A DNA stretch of 64,000 nucleotides from Acanthosoma haemorrhoidale (lineage: Eukaryota > Arthropoda > Insecta > Hemiptera > Acanthosomatidae), in NCBI GenBank assembly GCA_930367205.1, contig OV884011.1, positions 122,757,866 to 122,821,865 on the forward strand, read 5' to 3'. A program made the translations under genes and the position numbers. Positions 57,859 through 64,000 of the stretch are shown one piece after another. The notes below the pieces were generated by a model. The model had not been told where the DNA came from. It did not search any database and worked only from the letters and a program-made list of their open reading frames with translations. Numbering within the stretch: the stretch's first letter is position 1; every line of letters starts with the position of its first letter.

Positions 57859-60787
57859 CAGTCCCCTCCAGCGGGTAAGTCCGTCTTGGTGAACGAAACA
57901 ATTTCAGCTTCGAAGGATGCCACAAACCTGCGAGACGCCCATTCTGATTCTTCAGCTTGCAAGAGCCCCCGGGAGTAACAGATATGACAGTGTAGGGACC
58001 CTCATACTTGGGGTACAGTTTGGCTGCAACCCTGTTCACTGCTGAAGAGAGCTGGAACGCTTTCCTGAGAACCAGGTCTCCTGGAGTGAAGCGTTCATTC
58101 CTGCGTCTGAAGTTGTATCGACGGGTCTGCTCCATACTCGCCTTTAGGGAGTTTTCCTCGGCTACATGGTGTATTTCCGGTAGTCGTGTCATCTTTTCGG
58201 CCCATGATGAGCGCTCCTCTTCCCGTACCTCCAATGTCTCGATCTTGGGAACATCATGCAGAGGCTTCAGCTCCCTTCCAAAATTCAAAAATGCTGGGCT
58301 GAACTTAGTTGAACTATGGAGAGATGTATTAAGGGCAAATTGAATTTCTCCTATTTGCTCGTCCCAGCGTTGGTGTTTCTTACCTAGGTATGTAACTATT
58401 AACTGTTTGATGTTCCTGTTTGCTCGTTCAGTGGGGTTTGCTTGTGAGTGATAAAGAGGGGTAGTTTCTCTCTTGATCCCATATTTCTCCGCAAGATCAC
58501 TAACCACCCGGCTTACGAAATTCTTCGCATTGTCTGTAAGTAATCTGGCCGGAGCTCCGTACCTATTTAGTATACGTGACTTCAGTTTTGAGACGATATT
58601 TTGGGAAGTAGCTTTTCGTATTGGGCATAACTCCACCCATCTGCTAAATACATCCATGAAGACAAGTAGGTATACGTTGCCTTTAGAGCTTCGTGGGTAG
58701 GGACCCATGATATCCACCGATACTAATTCCCATGGTTGCTTGTTGTAACGAGGGTACATCAATCCACGAGGTGGTCCATTGTCGGGTTTTACCTTTTGGC
58801 ATGTTTCACATTGCGTCACGTATTTGCTAATATCGTTATACATTCCTGGCCAATAATACAGCCGGTTAATCCTGGCCATCGTTTTCTCTATTCCTAAGTG
58901 TCCCGATTGTGGATGATCATGATTATCATGTAATATTTGTTGTCGAAGGTGTTGCGGTACGACAACTTTCCACTCTTCACTCGGGTCTTCCAGGTCTTCT
59001 TTTAATGGGTTCTTCCGATGGTATAATAACTGTCCCTCTTTTATACTCCATTTAGGGTGATTTTCTGGGTTCTGGTGGACTCGATAGCGTTTCTGATCAT
59101 ACCATGCATCACCAGATGGCGGTATGTCCCCGGAAGACGTTTCGATAGATGTAATAGGAACTGGGATTGATAAAACGGAAAGTGCATTTATGCGTGATAA
59201 CGCGTCTGCTACGGTGTTAAATTTCCCTTTGCGATATTCGATTTTAAGCTCGTATGGTTGTAATCTAAGAGCCCATCTGGCCAAACGTCCTGAGGGGTTT
59301 TTCAGATTCAACAGCCACTTGAGACTAGCGTGGTCGGTAATGACAGTAAATGGGTATCCTTCCAAATAGTGGCGATTCTTCTCTATCCCAAATAATACCG
59401 CAAGACATTCCTTTTCGGTAACGGAATAATTTCTTTCGGCGGCATTCAATGTACGAGAACAAAAGGCGATTACTCTTTCTTCGTCATCTTGTATTTGAGT
59501 TAATACAGCTCCAAGACCTGTTTCACTGGCGTCCGTTTGTAATTGAAAAGGTTGCTCAAAATCAGGTCTAGCTAGTATTGGGGCTTCAGTCAAAGCAGTC
59601 TTCAGAGTATTGAAAGATCTGTCTTGTTCTCCAGACCAAACCCAATTAGTTTTCCGTTTGAGCAATGGTGTAAGCGGGGATACGACTGTGTAAAAATCCT
59701 TTATGAATCGCCGGTACCAGCCAGCCATTCCAAGGAACCGTCTAAGCTGCGCTACATTGTCTGGAGGTGGAATCGATGTAACAGCGTTAACCTTGTCAGG
59801 GTCAACACTCATGCCATTCCTATTTATTAGATATCCCAAATATCTAACTTCTGTGCATCCAAAGTCACATTTCTCCGGGTTGACACGCAAGCCTGAATCA
59901 TGAAGTCTTCGGAACACTTCTTTGAGCATATCCAGATGTAACTTCAACGTTGGAGTACATACTAAGATATCATCCAGGAATACTACCACATACGGGTAAA
60001 GCTCGGGTCCAAATATTGAATCTGCTAATCTTTGAAATGTTGCGGGAGAATTTGTTAGCCCAAATGGCATTACTTCAAATCGAAATAAACCTCTACCTGG
60101 TACTGTAAAGGCAGTGATCTCTTTACTATTTTCGTCTGCAAGTGGCACTTGGAAAAATGCTTGCTTGAGGTCAAATTTTGATAGATATCTTGCTTGTCGA
60201 AGTCCGTCTAGTAGAGATGTCATGTGGGGCATTGGATACGAATCTTTACAAGTCACTTGATTTACTCTGCGAAAGTCGATACAAAAACGGTAGCCTGATC
60301 CTTTTCGTACCATGACCACTGGTGAAGACCATGGAGATTGACAGGGCTCTACCAAGTTCTCCCCCAACATTCGGTCTAATTCGCTGTACATTGCCTCAAG
60401 TACTTTAGGTGAGTAGTGGTAGGATCGTTGCTTGATAGGTTGGGCATCTTCTACATCAATTTTATGACTTATACAGGTTGTTAAACCTGGAGAACTTTCA
60501 ATGGTAGCCAAACCTTCCTTCACGACCCTTTCCAAAACACTACGTTCCGAAGGACAAAACATGCCTATACCGCATAGGCCTGGAGTCTCACCGTCTTTCA
60601 ATGCAATCTCACGGCAAAAGCGATATCGACGTTTAGGTTCATCGTGAAACCACCAGGTTTCTTCCTGGAAGTACGTGCACATATTACAATTCGATAGAAA
60701 GTCTAGCCCCAAAATAAAAGAAAACGGAAGCGGGACTAGTACGTAGAATTTGGTGTGGAAAGTTCTCTCTTCTACGGTAATTGGCAC
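57854..60787 (-). CDS. Pol of element B: protease end, RT, RNase H, integrase
   Basis: 977 codons, uninterrupted. The N-terminus holds the protease end (FILGLDFL, residues 24-31). RT: GYRFCIDFRRVNQ (165-177), YLSKFDLKQAFFQVPL (201-216), MPFGLTNSP (240-248), catalytic VVVFLDDILV (267-276). RNase H: LQTDASETGLGAVL (416-429), AERNYSVTEKECLAV (450-464), TDHASLKWLL (484-493). Integrase: HHCC zinc site (HDNHDHPQSGH to CETCQK, 620-665), core Asp 692 (VDIMGPYP), Asp 752 (LLTDNAKNF), Glu 787 (PTERANR), and the C-terminal GPYTVIS segment. The given start is a GTG in mid-protease and not a real initiation site; pol would be made as part of a Gag-Pro-Pol precursor. No env and no chromodomain. The stop lies in the LTR. 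Confidence 0.93.
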   Translation of the reverse strand: MPITVEERTFHTKFYVLVPLPFSFILGLDFLSNCNMCTYFQEETWWFHDEPKRRYRFCREIALKDGETPGLCGIGMFCPSERSVLERVVKEGLATIESSPGLTTCISHKIDVEDAQPIKQRSYHYSPKVLEAMYSELDRMLGENLVEPCQSPWSSPVVMVRKGSGYRFCIDFRRVNQVTCKDSYPMPHMTSLLDGLRQARYLSKFDLKQAFFQVPLADENSKEITAFTVPGRGLFRFEVMPFGLTNSPATFQRLADSIFGPELYPYVVVFLDDILVCTPTLKLHLDMLKEVFRRLHDSGLRVNPEKCDFGCTEVRYLGYLINRNGMSVDPDKVNAVTSIPPPDNVAQLRRFLGMAGWYRRFIKDFYTVVSPLTPLLKRKTNWVWSGEQDRSFNTLKTALTEAPILARPDFEQPFQLQTDASETGLGAVLTQIQDDEERVIAFCSRTLNAAERNYSVTEKECLAVLFGIEKNRHYLEGYPFTVITDHASLKWLLNLKNPSGRLARWALRLQPYELKIEYRKGKFNTVADALSRINALSVLSIPVPITSIETSSGDIPPSGDAWYDQKRYRVHQNPENHPKWSIKEGQLLYHRKNPLKEDLEDPSEEWKVVVPQHLRQQILHDNHDHPQSGHLGIEKTMARINRLYYWPGMYNDISKYVTQCETCQKVKPDNGPPRGLMYPRYNKQPWELVSVDIMGPYPRSSKGNVYLLVFMDVFSRWVELCPIRKATSQNIVSKLKSRILNRYGAPARLLTDNAKNFVSRVVSDLAEKYGIKRETTPLYHSQANPTERANRNIKQLIVTYLGKKHQRWDEQIGEIQFALNTSLHSSTKFSPAFLNFGRELKPLHDVPKIETLEVREEERSSWAEKMTRLPEIHHVAEENSLKASMEQTRRYNFRRRNERFTPGDLVLRKAFQLSSAVNRVAAKLYPKYEGPYTVISVTPGGSCKLKNQNGRLAGLWHPSKLKLFRSPRRTYPLEGTV
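57859..57872 (-). promoter_or_regulatory. Polypurine tract region of element B
   Basis: On the minus strand GCTGGAGGGGACTG precedes TGTAAC of the LTR. The purine core GGAGGGGA overlaps the last pol codons. Confidence 0.6.
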
Positions 60788-61221
60788 AATATATCGCTGA
60801 TCACTACATGTTTACTTCCATCAGCGACATAGACCTCGGATTCCGGTACAGACTCTGCGACATACCCCAATTGGCTAAAGATTTTCACCCCTTCTGGCCC
60901 AACCAAGGATATTGTAGCGCCGGAGTCAAAAAGAGCCAAGTATGTACGTTTCCCTAATTTCACAGCCACATATAATTGCTTATAGATTTTATGTGACGAT
61001 GGTGACGGTACGGTATTAGGTTCGGTAGAAAGTGACATGGTAACTGGGTCAACTGAGATTATGGGAATGGGAATGACCCTTACTTCCGATCCCCTTGGTA
61101 GTTTTCCTGACATCGAGGACATGTATCGATAGATACCCCAGAGGTTCCGCAGCGATAACAAAACTGTTTTCGTGGTAGAGAGCATCGGGAATAAACGTGA
61201 GGGCCCCCACAATTCCAACAC
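60772..61221 (-). pseudogene. Protease N-terminal part, element B
   Basis: Open frame in the -1 register relative to gag, overlapping it by 142 bases. The aspartic protease active site is LALFDSGATISLVG, preceded by YVAVKLGKRTY. The frame ends at TAG shortly after GSKHVV, and the second half of protease lies in the pol frame. The break falls inside the folded domain, so it is best read as a one-base loss near 60800-60815 and not as a programmed shift. The gag-to-protease change of frame could be a programmed -1 shift; I found no perfect slippery heptamer, only GGAAAAC in the overlap. Confidence 0.8.
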
Positions 61222-62333
61222 TTAAGTTTCCGGTCTGTTCGATCTAACTGCTTTGTCTTAATTTGTAATTTTTGTGCCTCCGAGGAAGTGTTCTCGGTAA
61301 TCTCGGTTGCTGTCTTACTATCGCATGAATCTTCACATTTTATTTGTGAGATACTAGATAATCGTTTATAATTTGGACCGCTGCCGCGCCTAGTGGTGTT
61401 CGGAGATCTCGATTTATCTTTAGCTCTTGTGTTTTGTTCTCTGCCCTCATGAGCCATCATCTCGAAAACTCTGCACCGATCTGTGACAAAATCAATTAAT
61501 TCTCGATATGACGGAATTTCTTTGGAGTTGTATCGCTCCTCAAATGCTCTCCTGGTGCCGGGATCTAAATTAGAGAGGGCCATGTGTAATTTAATAAAAT
61601 CACCCATGTCCTCTATGCCACGAGCCGATAGAGCAGAAAAGTTATTTTCATGCTCCGATAAAAATGTCTGCAAATTGGTAGACGATGAATTATTCAGTGG
61701 CACAAAGTCCATTACCTTCTTTATATAAAATATGGCCAGACGTATCCTATTTTGATATCGTGAAACAAGAGTGTCGTAAGCCAGAGTGTAATTCCTTTCA
61801 TCTAGCGCAAATCCCGAAACAAGAGATAAAGCCTCCTCACGTAAACAACTACGTAAGTAATGGAATTTCCTTATGGTAGATCAGGAATTTTCTCTGTGAA
61901 CCATAGAGTCAAAAAGAGAATAGAAAACACTCTATTCTTCCAATTTACCCGTGAACAATGGAAGATCAATTTTCGGAAGTTCCTGAGGAACAAAGTGACA
62001 CGCCTTATGAGCCCTGACTGGTTGTAGTTCAGGAGGGCTGCTCGCTTGCACCGCTTTATAATAATTACCTTTAACTGTATCGATTAGTTCCATAAAGGAG
62101 ATCTGTACTGAAGAAGTGTTTATCTTTTCCTTTGGTTGTTGAACCGTCACATTATAATCCCTAATCTTCGACTGTATTTCATCAAAAAGGGCTTCATATT
62201 TACTTAACCGTTCATAGAACGGCTTAAAGTTTATTACGGTATCGGCACTTAACTTTTTAGACCTCTCAAAAATCGACTGCACAGCAGCAAACATATCCTC
62301 CCTCTCTAATAATAACCTTTCTGGATCACTCAT
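61080..62333 (-). pseudogene. Gag of element B, BEL/Pao-like, two internal stops
   Basis: It begins at the ATG at 62333 (MSDPERLLLERE). The N-terminal part ends LPKIDLPLFTGKLEE just before a TAG at 61932-61934, where BEL-type Gags have Trp (TGG to TAG is a single change). A TGA at 61881-61883 follows. The frame is otherwise continuous: FHYLRSCL, LDERNYTLAYDTLVSRYQ, LDPGTRRAFEERYN, DFVTDRCRVFE. These are the landmarks of the DUF1759-type Gag common in BEL/Pao elements. Two cysteine clusters end the protein, CWNCGGPHVYSRC and CYRCGTSGVSIDTCPRC; the second lacks the usual His spacing. The stop is at 61080-61082. Confidence 0.85.
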
Positions 62334-62510
62334 GACGATAATTAATTACGTTATTCCTCTTGTAATGGTAATCAGCAGAAACAAACATGAACAGTATTCT
62401 ATTCTAAGTACTTATCATTCGTACTAATTAATAATTATTTCTGTAGAAATATGATCTAAATAAAAGTAATTTTTAGCAATGAATTACGTACGTTATCAAT
62501 CTTCAATATG

Positions 62511-62528
62511 TCCGAGTTCGGGGCGCCA
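62511..62528 (-). promoter_or_regulatory. Primer-binding site of element B, tRNA-Lys-like
   Basis: TGGCGCCCCGAACTCGGA on the minus strand, four bases (TAAA) after the 5' LTR. The first eight bases match the 3' end of tRNA-Lys; after that there is one extra C, then GAAC matches again. The priming tRNA is therefore not certain. Confidence 0.6.
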
Positions 62529-62532
62529 TTTA

Positions 62533-62820
62533 TGTACTCTAGTATTTTAGGTTAGGTTCAGGGTAATAAAATTTAACGATATTGACATCCACTGCTAAGG
62601 AACACTTCTTTATTTAGTTTTAACAGAAACAAAATACAACACTATAAAAACTGAGAGAGAGATTTTTCTCAAGTCCTTCTATCTCCACACTCGGCACTTG
62701 ACTATCTACAACAAACACAATCTCACACACAAGCTTCAGTTAATACCTTAATCCGTTAAGGTTAAGTTAATTCGTCAGCACTGGACGGACGAAACCTCAG
62801 CGATCAATAAGGCCGTTACA
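62533..62820 (-). repeat. 5' LTR of element B
   Basis: 288 bp, identical to the 3' LTR except for one base. It contains AGAGAGATTTTTCTC and a TATAAAAACTG-type AT block on the plus strand. The right flank is ATATATATATATTG. Confidence 0.95.
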
Positions 62821-62833
62821 ATATATATATATT

Positions 62834-62866
62834 GTATATCTGTACCTCGGAGGGATACAGATATAC
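62834..62866. repeat. Perfect 11-bp hairpin inside the TA-rich spacer
   Basis: GTATATCTGTA (62834-62844) and TACAGATATAC (62856-62866) are exact reverse complements around the loop CCTCGGAGGGA. It sits between element B and the TA run. Confidence 0.9.

Positions 62867-62870
<4 letters not shown>

Positions 62871-62921
<51 letters not shown>
62871..62921. repeat. AT dinucleotide run
   Basis: About 25 AT units without interruption. Confidence 0.97.
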
Positions 62922-62925
<4 letters not shown>

Positions 62926-62940
62926 ATATTACAATAGGTT

Positions 62941-63626
62941 ACAACCTACCTCATTTTTTACCATTTCTCTTTTTACTTTATTTGATCAATTTAACTTAAC
63001 TAACTTGGCAGGTCCGTCATGAGATCTTTAATTCAAATTGTTTTATGTCTTTGACATAGGAATTTATCCCGATTGAATCGCCCTATCTCAAGGCTAATGT
63101 TGTGGTTATTAATAAATTGAGAAACTAGGAATTGTGAAATATATTCAAATAAAATGGTTATGACAAATAATTATAATTTACATAGAGTACTGACAAAATG
63201 TACAAAAAAATATTCGATTCCTTTTAAATGATGATAGTTACTACTAATTACAAAACATGAATTTGAGCTCATTTTTTTTTTTGTATGGATCTATAATAAG
63301 AAACAATATTAATAACACCAACCTACAACTTATCCGCCCATCTGTCTCAACACACCATGGTATTCAATAAACATTGAACTGCTTTTCTTTCTTATCTCAG
63401 TTCAATCGATGATCTTCCTGTAATCCAATCAACGTTACTTTCTGCTGTTGGTTCTTCAATAGTATGGTAACCGCCAATTCGGTAGCTTGCTAACTGCGTT
63501 CTTCTCGACGGCTGCGCTAAGACTGCCTGGTTTATCTCACCCCCACTCCTAGGAGTATAAGGGAAAATGACCCTTACCATATGTGAGGGTTCATGATCTT
63601 TATTCTCAAATATCATGAATGTTACA
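62941..63626 (-). repeat. LTR-like repeat R, right copy
   Basis: 686 bp, same orientation as 56952-57562, with many substitutions (roughly 10-15 percent by eye) and about 85 extra bases near 63319-63402. On the minus strand it begins TGTAACATTC and ends near GTAGGTTGTAA. A TA-rich flank lies on both sides. Confidence 0.6.
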
Positions 63627-64000
63627 ATATATTTATGTAACCGAAATGAAGGATGTACAAGGTGATCGAACAATATCCAGAGGTGCCAGAGTGTGGGACT
63701 TGGATTCCTCACCAGGTTTTAAATAATTTTGAAACGATAAAAATAAAAAAATACTTGGAATTTTCGAATCAAACACCCAAATAATAGCTTAAATATTTAG
63801 CCTAATATATTAATATTAATCATTAATATATCAAATATTTATCAAAAGATTAAAAATTAACCTCTCTTTACCTAAACTTTTGATGTACACCAATGGCACA
63901 TCAGGATAGAGGTGTTGAAAATTTTTAATAAAAATGTCATTATTGCATTGGATAATAAACGTTATGTAATAATAATATGAAAAGCAGGAAATATCCGTAT
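63627..64000. other. Non-coding stretch
   Basis: AT-rich, nothing recognised. The minus-strand frame 63392-63712 mostly overlaps repeat R and is not a gene. Confidence 0.5.

Larger units (their letters stand above)
57571..62820 (-). mobile_element. Ty3/gypsy LTR retrotransposon, element B
   Basis: A 5250-bp element on the minus strand: 5' LTR (62820-62533), primer-binding site, gag, protease, RT, RNase H, integrase, polypurine tract and 3' LTR (57858-57571). The LTRs are 288 bp, begin TGTAAC, end GTACA and differ by one base (T/C at about 57733 against 62695). Flanks are ATATATAT on both sides, so the target duplication lies in a TA run. Pol resembles Osvaldo/Ulysses-type gypsy elements, whereas Gag resembles BEL/Pao Gag. 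Two stops in gag and a frame break in protease make this copy defective. Confidence 0.93.

Noticed and set aside
63392..63712. 106-residue minus-strand frame
   Set aside because: Mostly overlaps repeat R and has no family motif.

Overview
The window is a gene-poor, AT-rich piece of an animal nuclear genome, dominated by transposable elements. Spliced host-gene exons, Ty3/gypsy elements of insect type, a Tc1-like DD34E transposon and jockey-type LINE remains all point to an arthropod. I cannot name the species from the sequence; a crustacean such as a copepod would fit but is only a guess. The window includes a 500-base assembly gap (8667-9166). No tRNA, rRNA, CRISPR array or bacterial-style operon was seen.

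Layout. 0-9 kb: AT-rich sequence containing two adjacent minus-strand exons of a membrane-dipeptidase gene (2545-2695 and 3352-3481). These are the only protein-coding host features I can name. 9-20 kb: old repeat debris, including a jockey-like LINE relic (12.6-13.8 kb), a probable solo LTR (15.1 kb) and a GC-rich LTR-like block (18.1-18.4 kb). 20.18-25.33 kb: a full-length Ty3/gypsy element (element A, plus strand) with identical 133-bp LTRs, a tRNA-Phe primer-binding site, gag, protease and pol, but no env. It is followed by a TA run and a solo LTR of a related family. 25.9 and 33.8 kb: two unrecognised candidate host exons. 30.3-31.5 kb: a decayed Tc1-like transposon. 31.7, 41.1 and 44.1 kb: copies of one LTR family beginning TGTAGCGA, two of them solo LTRs with perfect 5-bp target duplications.

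44.9-48.7 kb: rearranged minus-strand relatives of element A, namely a deleted copy (45.6-48.5 kb) and a shorter RT/RNase H fragment, again bordered by a TA run and a solo LTR. 50.5-53.0 kb: a decayed jockey-clade LINE. 56.95-63.63 kb: a second full-length Ty3/gypsy element (element B, minus strand, 288-bp LTRs with one mismatch). It lies in a TA-rich spacer between two diverged copies of another LTR-like repeat. Its pol is of Ty3/gypsy type, but its Gag looks like that of BEL/Pao elements.

How the parts relate. In element A, Gag, protease and RT-RNase H-integrase would form one retrotransposon particle. A single UGA separates gag from protease in the same frame and is conserved in the diverged copy at 47.1 kb, which suggests stop-codon readthrough. 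Both full-length elements have nearly identical LTRs yet carry inactivating lesions. Several insertions abut TATATA runs, so TA-rich stretches seem to have been used repeatedly as targets. Everything here comes from reading the sequence; no database search was run.
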